Shown: positions 1 through 7,871, counted from the first letter of the stretch. The stretch is 35,679 nucleotides of DNA from an uncultured Eubacteriales bacterium (GCA_900546635.1 URDS01000015.1:1-35679), one strand, 5' to 3'. The notes: generated by a model not told the origin, from the sequence alone. A program made the numbers and translations.

Positions 1-114
1 CGCGCGCCTGTAAGGTGTTTACAAGGCGGCACATGTCCGCCTTGTAAACGTATTTATTTTATTTGCGATTTTCACTTCTTTGACAGACTGAACAGCCGTG
101 ATTTCACGGCTGTT
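1..114 (-). repeat. Dispersed hairpin element, copy A (cut by window start)
   Basis: Bases 1-90 are the reverse complement of the left half of the element seen whole at 4350-4511, with a few substitutions and a short indel. The copy holds the 13-bp inverted repeat GTTTACAAGGCGG / CCGCCTTGTAAAC and the CAGTCTGTC end. It is followed directly by a hairpin at 91-114 that serves as the terminator of the cysteine-rich gene. The other half lies outside the window, so whether a second hairpin copy flanks it cannot be seen. Confidence 0.8.
91..114 (-). terminator. Hairpin terminator of the cysteine-rich gene
   Basis: A perfect inverted repeat AACAGCCGTG / CACGGCTGTT with a 4-base loop lies about 20 bases past the stop of the minus-strand gene. 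It has no long T-run, so termination is inferred from position. It also marks the edge of repeat copy A. Confidence 0.55.
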
Positions 115-133
115 CTCTGAGATGAAATTGAAA

Positions 134-997
134 TTACCGATTTCTGTTGCGGTTGCAGCAAATTCCGTTGTTGTCTCCGGATAAATTCGGCAAAGACGGC
201 GGATAAAATTCGTTGACCGGGAATGCCATACTCTTGAAGAGTCCGCAGGGATCATCATCTTCACTGGGCACACATTCTTTATCGGGGATGCAGTATTCGG
301 CCACGTTGACCAGATATTGTGCCGGTCTCTCAATACGGATAATGGAGAAAAAGCCGAGCGAGACATAGAGTCGATTCGTTCCGTTTTCATTTAATGTGCC
401 GCCGACGCAGGAACATACATTTTCCGGAATACTGTCACAAGAGCAGCAGCAGCAAGGGACAAAGTTGCAGCAAGACGGCTCGACTACTTTCGTGGAAAGC
501 ACGACCGGGCTTGCCACTTCTACTGCCGCAATCGGCATATTCGTGGAGAAGCTTGTGGAAGTATTGTCGCCGCATGAACAAAATTCATCGGAAACGGTGC
601 TTCTGAAAATATTTACACATCCCTCGCTGCCGTATAGAATCACTTTCTTTTCGGCAACAGCAATTCCCTCAAACTCTTGCGCGCGTCCAATGCAAACGCA
701 GGCTTCGAGGATAAGCTTTACATAAAAACGAATGGTTACCTGATAAAAACCACGGTTAAATTGAACCGGATCTACCGTAATGCAGCACCAAAGAAGTTGA
801 GCGCATTTCGTTCTTACATTTCCAACGCGATCAATGATTTCCTGACCGAAATCGGTGAGATACACCGGTACATTTTCAAAACAATCTTTATCACGGCAAG
901 AGTCAAGGACTCTGTAAGTATCTATACAAACGGATTCTTTGCCTACATTTATATTCGACACAGATCCACCTGTGCAGGAACATCTGTTTTCAGCCAT
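134..997 (-). CDS. Cysteine-rich protein, possibly a spore-surface protein
   Basis: The gene encodes 287 residues with about 27 cysteines, many in clusters (CSC near the start, CCCCSC near residue 183, CC near the end). No signal peptide or membrane segment is seen. A conserved-looking stretch, IDTYRVLDSCRDKDCFE at residues 25-41, precedes VPVYLTDFGQEII. I recognise the style from uncharacterised clostridial proteins but cannot name a family. Cysteine richness suggests metal binding or disulfide cross-linking, as in spore coat proteins; that is inference. The ATG has a strong AGGAGG site, and CATATTATAAT lies about 45 bases upstream of the start. The gene stands alone and ends at the hairpin next to repeat copy A. 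Confidence 0.8.
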   Translation of the reverse strand: MAENRCSCTGGSVSNINVGKESVCIDTYRVLDSCRDKDCFENVPVYLTDFGQEIIDRVGNVRTKCAQLLWCCITVDPVQFNRGFYQVTIRFYVKLILEACVCIGRAQEFEGIAVAEKKVILYGSEGCVNIFRSTVSDEFCSCGDNTSTSFSTNMPIAAVEVASPVVLSTKVVEPSCCNFVPCCCCSCDSIPENVCSCVGGTLNENGTNRLYVSLGFFSIIRIERPAQYLVNVAEYCIPDKECVPSEDDDPCGLFKSMAFPVNEFYPPSLPNLSGDNNGICCNRNRNR

Positions 998-1070
998 AGT
1001 TATAGTTCCTCCTGAAAAAATTGGGGCGTTACGCCTTCGATATTATAATATGCCGTGTTTTACCGGATGT

Positions 1071-1105
1071 GAAAAAAGCGCAGAAACAAGTTCTGCGCTT
1101 TTTTC
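1071..1105. terminator. Bidirectional intrinsic terminator
   Basis: A 15-bp perfect stem (GAAAAAAGCGCAGAA and its complement) with the loop ACAAG gives T-runs on both strands. It lies just past the stop of the minus-strand ATPase gene, for which it is the natural terminator. Confidence 0.85.
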
Positions 1106-1124
1106 AATGTATTCAATTTAAAAA

Positions 1125-1532
1125 TCAAACATACTTTTTCAAGGATTCCGGTATTTCTTCAACCGCAATAGAGGAGGTCATTACACAATTGAAACCGTAT
1201 TTTTCAACCAGTGCATTCGTCGCTTCGACAAATCTTACAAATGCGTCTACATCATTTGAACAGATTTTCAAGGCAGAATCAATAAACAGATCCGACAAGT
1301 CGTGATCGCTTGCAGCGATACCCGCAATAAAGCCAAAGAGCGTCTGCGCATCCTCAACTCCATACGCATCAGCCTCAATCAATCTGGCTTTATACTTAAC
1401 GTCATAAATCAGCTTTTGTCCTTTTTCTATGCAAACGACATTACCATGGGAAGTATGGGATGCATTGTTAACCATGTCTATGAGCGCTTTTGTTTTTCCG
1501 GAACCTTTAAGACCGAGAATCAATTTCACCAT
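1125..1532 (-). CDS. Small P-loop ATP-binding protein
   Basis: This 135-residue protein begins with a Walker A loop, GLKGSGKT, at residues 7-14. The rest is a compact single domain without membrane segments. It resembles short conserved clostridial proteins annotated only as ATP-binding. No clear Walker B or partner domain is visible, so the role is unknown. The ATG has a GGAGG site eight bases upstream and a good promoter at 1585-1613. The gene ends at a strong terminator, so it is a single-gene unit downstream of pgi. Confidence 0.8.
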   Translation of the reverse strand: MVKLILGLKGSGKTKALIDMVNNASHTSHGNVVCIEKGQKLIYDVKYKARLIEADAYGVEDAQTLFGFIAGIAASDHDLSDLFIDSALKICSNDVDAFVRFVEATNALVEKYGFNCVMTSSIAVEEIPESLKKYV

Positions 1533-1584
1533 AAGTCGAATCCTCCAATATATTATTGCGAATACAGAATACCTCTGTAATAAT

Positions 1585-1613
1585 AATATACACTATTTTG
1601 CACACAAATGCAA
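1585..1613 (-). promoter_or_regulatory. Promoter of the small ATPase gene
   Basis: On the minus strand TTGCAT (1608-1613) and TATATT (1585-1590) are separated by 17 bases, about 50 bases upstream of the start codon. Confidence 0.6.
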
Positions 1614-1648
1614 TAGTAAAAAGTATACTTTTGGTGATTTTATTTCAA

Positions 1649-2986
1649 TCATTTCATGCGTTTTTCGAGAATTTCACGTTCTTTTTCATATCCGCTTTTC
1701 CCGAGCAGAGCAAACATATTTTTTTTGTACGCTTCCACTCCCGGCTGATTAAACGGATTTACACCGAGCATATAACCCGATACAGCGCAAGCCAGTTCAA
1801 AGAAATAGACAAGATATCCGAAAGAATAAGCCGTGCGGTCGGAAATTTCCAAGACAACATTCGGAACACCGCCGTCATTATGCGCAAACAATGTGCCAAG
1901 CATTGCGGTGCTGTTGACATAATTTAAAGACTTTCCGGCAAGGAAATTCAACCCGTCCACATTGGCTTGATCGTGCGGAATCTCAACTTTGCTGCCGCTG
2001 TCTTTTATATCGAGCACAGTCTCGAACAGCATCCGCTCGCCGTCCTGTATATACTGCCCCATAGAATGCAGATCCGTGGAAAAAATAACGGATGCCGGGA
2101 AAATTCCTTTATGATCTTTTCCTTCGCTTTCACCGTAAAGCTGTTTCCACCATTCATTGAGCATTTGCAAAAAAGGTTCGTATCCGACCAATATCTCCAC
2201 TTTTTTGCCGCTGCGGTACATCAAGTTGCGAAGCGCCGCATATTTGAAGCAATCATTTTCAGCATAAGGCGCTTTTGTATAAAGCGACCGCGCGTCGGCG
2301 GCTCCGAGCATCATTTCTGTAATATCGATGCCGGCGACCGCAATCGGCAGTAACCCCACTGCCGTTAAAACAGAGTATCGACCGCCCACATCGTCGGGAA
2401 CGACAAATGTTTCATATTGCATTTGATCGGAAAAGTTCTTCAGCGTGCCCTTTTCGCGGTCGGTTGTGGCAAAAATACGTGTTCTGGCTTCTTCTGCTCC
2501 ATATTTTTGCTCTAACAGTTCCCTGAAAATACGAAATGCGATCGCAGGCTCGGTCGTTGTTCCGGATTTGGAAATTACATTTACACAAATGTCCTTTCCA
2601 TCGCAAAGAGACAAAAGCTCAGACAATGCCGTTGAACTGATATTATTTCCGGTAAAATAAATATCCGGTGTGTCTTTTTTTAAATTATTATACAGCGGAG
2701 ATTTAATAAATTCGATCGCCGCTCTCGCGCCGAGATAAGAACCGCCGATTCCGATGACAATAAAAATATCACAGGATTTTCGGATTCTACAAGCGGCGTC
2801 CTGAATCCGTCGAAACTCTTCCCTGTCATACGTTTCGGGCAGATCCACCCAGCCGAGAAAATCGTTTCCGGCGCCGCTTCTGTTTTTTACGATTTGATAT
2901 GCAGCCTCCGCTTCGGCGCCTATACTTTCATAGTCCGAAGAAGTCATAAAATTTTCCGCAAATTTGCTGTTTAGTTTAATGCTCAT
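1649..2986 (-). CDS. pgi: Glucose-6-phosphate isomerase
   Basis: The 445-residue protein is a full-length bacterial-type phosphoglucose isomerase, the cytosolic glycolytic enzyme that interconverts glucose 6-phosphate and fructose 6-phosphate. The SIS-domain signature IGIGGSYLGARAAIEF is near residues 78-93. SKSGTTTEPA follows near residue 139 and GGRYSVLTAVGLLP near residue 201. The C-terminal part, with NPFNQPGVEAYKKN, matches the family. The length is that of the shorter Firmicutes form. The start is an ATG with a GGGGG-type site, and a promoter lies at 3022-3050. No clear terminator separates it from the downstream ATPase gene, which has its own promoter. Confidence 0.96.
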   Translation of the reverse strand: MSIKLNSKFAENFMTSSDYESIGAEAEAAYQIVKNRSGAGNDFLGWVDLPETYDREEFRRIQDAACRIRKSCDIFIVIGIGGSYLGARAAIEFIKSPLYNNLKKDTPDIYFTGNNISSTALSELLSLCDGKDICVNVISKSGTTTEPAIAFRIFRELLEQKYGAEEARTRIFATTDREKGTLKNFSDQMQYETFVVPDDVGGRYSVLTAVGLLPIAVAGIDITEMMLGAADARSLYTKAPYAENDCFKYAALRNLMYRSGKKVEILVGYEPFLQMLNEWWKQLYGESEGKDHKGIFPASVIFSTDLHSMGQYIQDGERMLFETVLDIKDSGSKVEIPHDQANVDGLNFLAGKSLNYVNSTAMLGTLFAHNDGGVPNVVLEISDRTAYSFGYLVYFFELACAVSGYMLGVNPFNQPGVEAYKKNMFALLGKSGYEKEREILEKRMK

Positions 2987-3021
2987 TTTTATTTCCCCCT
3001 ATTGATTTGTTACCATAAATA

Positions 3022-3050
3022 AATATACTACATTTGTTCGTACTTTTCAA
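3022..3050 (-). promoter_or_regulatory. Promoter of pgi
   Basis: Minus-strand TTGAAA (3045-3050) and TATATT (3022-3027) are spaced by 17 bases, about 35 bases upstream of the pgi start. Confidence 0.6.
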
Positions 3051-3097
3051 CAGCAAATTCCTATGGAAAGTGTACGAATAATTTAACCCGTAACCGC

Positions 3098-4243
3098 TTA
3101 ACTCAGGCAAAATCCTTTTAAAAGACGCCGTAACAATTCGCCAAATCCAATGGCGTCAACATCTTCAGCCGCTAAAATATCGACTCGTCCCAGTTCTTTT
3201 CCGTCGCATTCGTATAGGATAGAGCCAAGCACATCACCTTTTGAAATCGGACTGCGTGCGCTTTCCGGAAGTTCAATGCGTTTGGTGATCTTAGCTATGT
3301 CCCCTTTTTCCAATACCGCGCTGTACTCTGCAAAGGTCAACGGACAATAATCCGATACGCCTCCCTGCACTCGAATCGGATCCAATGTTCCCGCTTCAGC
3401 GGTATAAACGCCGTAATTGGCAAAACCAAAATCCAAAAGCTGCTTTGCCTCATTATTGCGGACATCTCGTGTAGGCGCTGCCATAATAACGGCAATTAAC
3501 TGCATCCCGTCCCGTTTGGCCGTTGCACTGATACAAAACTTTGCTTTGGAGGTTGAACCAGTTTTCAGGCCGTTCGCTCCCGCGTAAAAGCGAATCAGGC
3601 GATTGGTATTGGTCAATCCGAAGGCACCGTTTCGGATCGTATCCATCCAGGTTGAACTGTATTTCAGAATAAATTCATGTTTTAGCAGTTCTCTGGACAT
3701 AATGGCGATGTCGCGCGCACTGATTTTGTGATTGGTAACCGTATCGTCCAGTCCGTTGGTGTTTTCAAAATTTGTATTTTCCATTCCGAGTTCTTTGGCT
3801 CGCGCGTTCATTTGCGTCACAAATGCTTCTTCGCTGCCGCACAAAAATTCCGCCAGCGCTACCGCGCAATCGTTTGCTGAGGAAATTACAACGCATTTGA
3901 TCATCTCATCTACGGACATTTCTTCCCCTACTTTAAGATAAACCTGGGATCCGCCCATGGATGCTGCATTTTCACTGACCGGAACCATGTCCGTCAGCTT
4001 AATTTTTCCGCTGTCCACGGCTTCCATAACCAGCAGCAATGTCATCACTTTCGTAACAGAAGCCGGCGGTAATGCTTCATCCGCGTTTTTTTCATACAAA
4101 ACCATTCCGGTTGATGCTTCCATTAGAATGGCGCTCCGACACTCCAGTAGAGCGGTAAATTCCGGAGCAGCATTGCAGGGAATGAAAATTGTAAGGAATA
4201 AAATGATCGCGGTCAGCATATGCGAAAGAATCTTTTTTGTCAT
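3098..4243 (-). CDS. D-alanyl-D-alanine carboxypeptidase (S11, DacF-like)
   Basis: The 381-residue protein is a penicillin-binding protein of family S11, which trims the terminal D-alanine from peptidoglycan stem peptides outside the membrane. A signal peptide covers about residues 1-25. The catalytic SxxK motif is SVTK at 62-65, SxN is SAN at 122-124, and KTG is at 227-229. A smaller C-terminal domain, like that of PBP5/DacF proteins, follows from about residue 285. The start ATG has a GAGGTG site. The neighbours (pgi, HxlR) do not form an obvious pathway with it. A sporulation role like that of DacF is possible but not shown. Repeat copy B lies directly upstream. Confidence 0.93.
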   Translation of the reverse strand: MTKKILSHMLTAIILFLTIFIPCNAAPEFTALLECRSAILMEASTGMVLYEKNADEALPPASVTKVMTLLLVMEAVDSGKIKLTDMVPVSENAASMGGSQVYLKVGEEMSVDEMIKCVVISSANDCAVALAEFLCGSEEAFVTQMNARAKELGMENTNFENTNGLDDTVTNHKISARDIAIMSRELLKHEFILKYSSTWMDTIRNGAFGLTNTNRLIRFYAGANGLKTGSTSKAKFCISATAKRDGMQLIAVIMAAPTRDVRNNEAKQLLDFGFANYGVYTAEAGTLDPIRVQGGVSDYCPLTFAEYSAVLEKGDIAKITKRIELPESARSPISKGDVLGSILYECDGKELGRVDILAAEDVDAIGFGELLRRLLKGFCLS

Positions 4244-4326
4244 AAAATCACCTCACGGTAATTTATATTTGGCTTGTCAGCAAACTATACTAAAAAGATT
4301 TGCAAGTAATGAAAATTCAGATATAA

Positions 4327-4534
4327 AAAAGCGCGTTGATCGCGCTTTTCAGCCTGTCAAAAAAGTGAAAATCGCAAATCAAATACGTTTACAAGGCGGA
4401 CATGTGCCGCCTTGTAAACACCTTACAGGCGCGCGAGTGCCGCCATTGGCGGCGCGATGGCGCGAGCGAACGCGCCCCATCGTCGAAAAACCTTCGTTTT
4501 TCGACGGTCAGAAAAGCGCATTGATCGCGCTTTT
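4327..4534 (+). repeat. Dispersed hairpin element, copy B (complete)
   Basis: The core at 4350-4511 (162 bp) runs from CAGCCTGTC to GACGGTCAG, and these ends are imperfect inverted repeats. It holds four stems: 4387-4399 with 4407-4419 (13 bp), GCCGCC/GGCGGC at 4439-4453, GGCGCG/CGCGCC at 4459-4476, and CGTCGAAAAAC/GTTTTTCGACG at 4481-4506. The core lies between two 23-bp hairpins at 4327-4349 and 4512-4534 that are identical except for one base. The right-hand hairpin, read on the minus strand, lies just past the HxlR gene and is its likely terminator. This element fills most of the gap between the HxlR gene and the carboxypeptidase start; I see no gene there. Confidence 0.85.
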
Positions 4535-4597
4535 TTATATCCGCCGATAAAGTAAAAGTAAACTATACGTCAAATTTTCATCAGTATGCAGCATGAT

Positions 4598-4918
4598 TCA
4601 GTTCATTTTCTCTTTATATTCCATCCCCCACTCAACCATAGCATCAAGTATCGGTTTTAAGCTGTATCCTGTTTCAGTCAGTGTGTATTCCACCCTTGGC
4701 GGTACTTCGGGATAAACCTTTCTCGTCAAAAGGCCTGTTTCTTCCATAGAACGCAAATTTGCGGTCAGTACCTTTTGAGAAATTGAACCGACGGATTTTT
4801 TCAATGCTCCAAAACGCTTTGTCCCCTCCAACAAGTCGCGGATAATCAGCACCTTCCAGCGATCGGAAATCAGCATCAGCGTAGTTTCAACCGGACAAGC
4901 GGGCAATTCCTGTTTCAT
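4598..4918 (-). CDS. HxlR-family transcriptional regulator
   Basis: The 106-residue protein is a complete HxlR-type winged helix regulator. The N-terminal CPVETTLMLISDRWKVLIIRD, the helix-turn-helix around residues 35-60 (RFGALKKSVGSISQKVLTANL) and the wing with PPRVEYTLTETG near residues 75-90 are all typical. Many members sense redox or electrophile stress through a cysteine; the only one here is Cys8, in the usual position. The gene is divergent from a truncated macro-domain gene, and a 12-bp direct repeat flanks its promoter, which suggests autoregulation. Confidence 0.92.
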   Translation of the reverse strand: MKQELPACPVETTLMLISDRWKVLIIRDLLEGTKRFGALKKSVGSISQKVLTANLRSMEETGLLTRKVYPEVPPRVEYTLTETGYSLKPILDAMVEWGMEYKEKMN

Positions 4919-4951
4919 TTGTCATCTTCCTTTCAATCCGATAGTATGAAA

Positions 4952-5019
4952 AAGTAACTATAGATTTATTGTATACTCTTATCGTATGAATGTCAATGGT
5001 ATCTGATAAGTAACTATAG
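4952..5019 (-). promoter_or_regulatory. HxlR promoter with paired 12-bp direct repeats
   Basis: The promoter on the minus strand has TTGACA (complement of 4991-4996) and TACAAT (complement of 4968-4973) with a 17-base spacer. The same 12-mer, AAGTAACTATAG, lies on the plus strand at 4952-4963 and 5008-5019, on either side of the promoter and 56 bases apart. These are candidate HxlR operators; binding is inferred. Confidence 0.6.
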
Positions 5020-5036
5020 CACAAATAAGTGCTTAC

Positions 5037-5065
5037 TTTACAAACGGCATATTTGGGTATACAAT
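5037..5065 (+). promoter_or_regulatory. Promoter of the truncated macro-domain gene
   Basis: TTTACA (5037-5042) and TACAAT (5060-5065) are spaced by 17 bases. The promoter is divergent from the HxlR promoter and lies about 20 bases from the nearer 12-bp repeat, so both genes could share one operator. Confidence 0.5.
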
Positions 5066-5148
5066 TATAAGACAGAACGGCGGGATCAAAATGCAAATCT
5101 ATACCGTTCATATATCGCACGATCAGAGGTTAAAAAGAGGTAAAGTTT

Positions 5149-5481
5149 ATGACGCAGTCTGAGAGATTGAATTTTTTAATAGCGGAACTAATAAAAGAAC
5201 AGCCCTGCTTTTCTGACATGGACATTCCCAAATCAACAAAAAATAAAAAAAATCTTTTGCGTTCGCTTTTAAATGTTCGTATGCCGAAAGAAACAAATAC
5301 AGAATTTCTAAAATTACAGAACGAATATTTGCAGGAAGAGATCAGGCAAAAAGGTATTGTAAACGAAAAAAATCTTGTACCGTTACAGGATAAGATATAT
5401 TTATGGCAGGGCGATATTACAACGCTTAAATGCGGTGCAATCGTAAACGCCGCAAACAGTCGCATGCTTGGTTGTCAATAA
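5149..5481 (+). pseudogene. Truncated macro-domain ADP-ribose hydrolase
   Basis: The 110-residue product matches the first part of the clostridial and staphylococcal protein-ADP-ribose hydrolase family, which is normally about 260 residues. It has the N-terminal helical region (MTQSERLNFLIAEL, SLLNVRMP, EYLQEE) and the opening of the macro fold (KIYLWQGDITTLKCGAIVNAANSRMLGC). It then stops after one more codon, at the point where intact members continue into the catalytic loop and the rest of the ADP-ribose pocket. No downstream fragment is seen in any frame before the terminator at 5486. This looks like a deletion that removed the C-terminal half, so the product is probably inactive. The promoter at 5037-5065 is intact. 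Confidence 0.8.
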
Positions 5482-5485
5482 TAAA

Positions 5486-5533
5486 GAATAAAAGCGGCAG
5501 TTTTAAGCGTTCTTAAGACTGCCGCTTTTATTC
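5486..5533. terminator. Long bidirectional terminator hairpin
   Basis: A 22-bp stem with one G-T wobble and a 4-base loop. The stem holds AATAAAAGCGGCAG and its complement. It starts a few bases past the stop of the truncated macro gene and also lies past the end of the minus-strand acetyltransferase gene, so it can serve both. Confidence 0.8.
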
Positions 5534-5570
5534 CTCGTGGTTTTGGTGCATTTTCAATACGAATTGAAAT

Positions 5571-6155
5571 CTAACAAATCGCGTTTTTTATATCCTCGTG
5601 CAAAATTGCACAGCATCCGATATTGCGGTATACTCCTTTTATACGCATACTTTCACGCGCCATTCCCTCATATTTCATTCCGCATTTTTGCATTACGGCA
5701 AAACTTGCCGCATTGCCCTCGATAAATTTTGCTTCTATTCTGTGAAAATCAAGTTTTTCAAATCCGAAATTTAAAACCGTCCATGCGGCTTCGGTCGCAT
5801 AACCGCGCTTTTGAAAATCCGGGTTGATTACATAGCCGATTTCCCCTACGTCATTTGAAAAATCAATCCGAGAATATCCGCAGGTTCCGATCATTTTGCC
5901 ATTTTCCGATTTCAGCGTAACAGCCCAATCGTAAAATTCCCCTGCTCTATATTTTCCCATAACAAAAGCGAGATAATTTTTTGTATATTCAATGTCCGGA
6001 TGGGGGCTCCAGGTTAAAAATTCGGTCGTTTCCGGCATGCGGGCGTACTCATACATATCAAAAGCGTCAAACATGCGCATAGGTCTTATAATTAACCGTT
6101 CGGTTTCAAATGTCGGTATTTTGGAAAACACCTCATATATATACTCTTTTTTCAT
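5571..6155 (-). CDS. GNAT N-acetyltransferase (RimJ/RimL type)
   Basis: The 194-residue protein starts at the ATG at 6155, which has a GGAG site. An upstream in-frame start at 6221 is rejected because it lies upstream of the promoter's -10. The opening TFETERLIIRPMR is typical of RimJ/RimL-like acetyltransferases. The acetyl-CoA loop is seen as NPDFQKRGYATEA in the middle, followed by NAASFAVMQKCGMKYEG. Such enzymes move an acetyl group from acetyl-CoA to an amine (a protein N-terminus, amino sugar or drug); the substrate cannot be read from sequence. It is a single-gene unit, divergent from proC and ending at the shared terminator. Confidence 0.9.
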   Translation of the reverse strand: MKKEYIYEVFSKIPTFETERLIIRPMRMFDAFDMYEYARMPETTEFLTWSPHPDIEYTKNYLAFVMGKYRAGEFYDWAVTLKSENGKMIGTCGYSRIDFSNDVGEIGYVINPDFQKRGYATEAAWTVLNFGFEKLDFHRIEAKFIEGNAASFAVMQKCGMKYEGMARESMRIKGVYRNIGCCAILHEDIKNAIC

Positions 6156-6183
6156 AATCGCTCCATGAAGATTGATACCCCAA

Positions 6184-6212
6184 AGTATAACATATTTTCC
6201 TTTGAAACACAA
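6184..6212 (-). promoter_or_regulatory. Promoter of the acetyltransferase gene
   Basis: Minus-strand TTGTGT (6207-6212) and TATACT (6184-6189) are separated by 17 bases, about 30 bases upstream of the ATG at 6155. Confidence 0.55.
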
Positions 6213-6229
6213 GAAAATCATAAAAATAT

Positions 6230-6258
6230 TTGCACCCGAACAGAGAGTATGCTATAAT
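6230..6258 (+). promoter_or_regulatory. Promoter of proC
   Basis: TTGCAC (6230-6235) and TATAAT (6253-6258) are separated by 17 bases. The leader before the proC ATG is about 80 bases. Confidence 0.65.
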
Positions 6259-6345
6259 AACCATATATTACGTATGATTAAGGCATAGGATTTTGCAAAG
6301 AACAAGCATCATCCGTGTTTTTTCAGGTACGAACGGAGACTGAAT

Positions 6346-7164
6346 ATGACAAACGAAAAAAGAATCGGTTTTATCGGTGTCGGAAATATGGCCGGCGCAA
6401 TTATCGGCGGTCTGACCGCGCGGTCTTCCGGCGCTTTCACGAAGCCCGAACATATTGCGTTGTATGATGCGAATAAAGAGCAATGTACGCGTTTAACGGG
6501 AAATTTTAAAATTACCGAAAGCATTACAGAGTTAGTAGACAACGCAAAAATAATCGTCCTTGCGGTAAAACCGCAAAATTATCCGGATGTGCTTTCGGAA
6601 ATTCGAGATTTGCCGCTTGTCGGCAAGTTGTTTGTGTCCATCGCCGCGGGAATTTCCACACAATATATTGAAAATCAAATCGGACACGATGTTCCCATAG
6701 TTCGCACAATGCCGAATACGCCGCTTTTAATCGGACGTGGGGTAACCGCTCTTTGCAAAAATAAAAACGTATCCGACGCAATGTTTGCGTATGTAGAAAA
6801 AATATTTGCATCTCAGGGGGAAACACTTCGCCTCGGAGAAGAAGATATGAATAAAATTATCGCTGCTACCTCTTCCGCTCCGGCTTATATTTTTTTAATG
6901 ATTAAAGCAATCTGCCAAGGCGCGGCGGAACAGGGGCTTGCCTCTGATGAATTAAAAAATGCAGTCTGCAATATGGTTATCGGAAGCGCCGAACTTGCAC
7001 TTCAAAGCGACAAAAGTTTGGATGCATTAATCCGCATGGTTACGTCTCCGAAAGGGACAACGGAAAAGGCATTAGACGTTTTTTATAAACACGATTTTGA
7101 GGGAATTGTCAGCGAAGCGATGCAGGCCTGCACAAAACGCGCGGACGAGTTGTCGATGAACTGA
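6346..7164 (+). CDS. proC: Pyrroline-5-carboxylate reductase
   Basis: The 272-residue protein is a full-length P5C reductase, the NAD(P)H-dependent cytosolic enzyme for the last step of proline synthesis. The Rossmann loop is GFIGVGNMAGAIIGG near residue 8. VLAVKPQNY is in the middle of the nucleotide domain and RTMPNTPLLIGRGVTAL near residue 125. The C-terminal helical domain carries MVTSPKGTTEKAL. No other proline gene is next to it. The following membrane genes may be cotranscribed, since no terminator lies between. Confidence 0.95.
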   Translation: MTNEKRIGFIGVGNMAGAIIGGLTARSSGAFTKPEHIALYDANKEQCTRLTGNFKITESITELVDNAKIIVLAVKPQNYPDVLSEIRDLPLVGKLFVSIAAGISTQYIENQIGHDVPIVRTMPNTPLLIGRGVTALCKNKNVSDAMFAYVEKIFASQGETLRLGEEDMNKIIAATSSAPAYIFLMIKAICQGAAEQGLASDELKNAVCNMVIGSAELALQSDKSLDALIRMVTSPKGTTEKALDVFYKHDFEGIVSEAMQACTKRADELSMN

Positions 7165-7217
7165 CGCATACCCGTTTGTTTTTCACCATATATTTAAAAA
7201 CAAAAGAGGTGAAAAAC

Positions 7218-7853
7218 ATGACTGAACATTTCAAAATCAAAAACCGACCGAAAATAAAGCTGCTCTCCCGGAAATATATCTATGCCAGGCTGATTTTGCT
7301 CTATACGTTCGCATATACCATGGCATTCGGCGCCGGCTGTCTGCTATTTCATATGCTGGAAGTAAAAAGCAGCGCAACGATAGACGCGCGGATTCTTTCA
7401 TATTTTTCTGCCGATTTTTCGGACTGTGACGACTTGTTTGAGTATTGCGGTCGCCTGCTTTCCGAAAGCCGGTCGGATATTACACATTTGGTCTTGATTT
7501 TTACCGCCGGTTTTACCATGTTTTCCACGATTGCGCTGGCAGGTATTCTGATGTTTCGGGGCGCTTCGTTTGGCTTTTCGGTGAGCTATTTGGCTTATGC
7601 GATCAAATATGAAACGGCTTCATTTGATCGGCCTGTATCGGCTATTGTATTATTTTCGGTGTTGTGTGCAACCGGTGCGGCTGTTTTGATTCATATGAGT
7701 GTTAAAACTGCAATTTTTACGGACGAATTTAAAACGCTTTGCGGTCGTCCACGCTTAATTGTACGATCGAGCGCGTTTTATATGCAGATTTTTCGCTTTT
7801 TTACCATATTAGGCGCGATTTTGATCTTAAATTTAATCAGATGCGTTTTGTAA
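7218..7853 (+). CDS. SpoIIM-like (DUF95) membrane protein
   Basis: The 211-residue protein starts at the ATG at 7218, which has AGAGGTG seven bases upstream; an earlier start at 7176 has no site. About four or five membrane segments are visible. The segment GILMFRGASFGFSVSYLAYAI, after a loop of acidic and polar residues, resembles the FxGxxxGFSVGFL signature of stage II sporulation protein M. The overall order (N-terminal membrane helix, soluble loop, helices) also fits. I call it SpoIIM-like with moderate confidence; a role in engulfment is not shown. It lies 53 bases after proC and 18 before the DUF624-like gene. Confidence 0.6.
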   Translation: MTEHFKIKNRPKIKLLSRKYIYARLILLYTFAYTMAFGAGCLLFHMLEVKSSATIDARILSYFSADFSDCDDLFEYCGRLLSESRSDITHLVLIFTAGFTMFSTIALAGILMFRGASFGFSVSYLAYAIKYETASFDRPVSAIVLFSVLCATGAAVLIHMSVKTAIFTDEFKTLCGRPRLIVRSSAFYMQIFRFFTILGAILILNLIRCVL

Positions 7854-7871
7854 AACGCAGGAGGATGTTTG

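Noticed and set aside
4350..4511. Group II (class C) intron remnant as an explanation for terminator-linked repeats
   Set aside because: Such introns do insert after terminators, but this element has no sign of domain V or a reverse transcriptase, and intron insertion does not duplicate the terminator.
3957..4550. 197-residue open frame running through repeat copy B
   Set aside because: Half of it is antisense to the carboxypeptidase gene and half is translated repeat.
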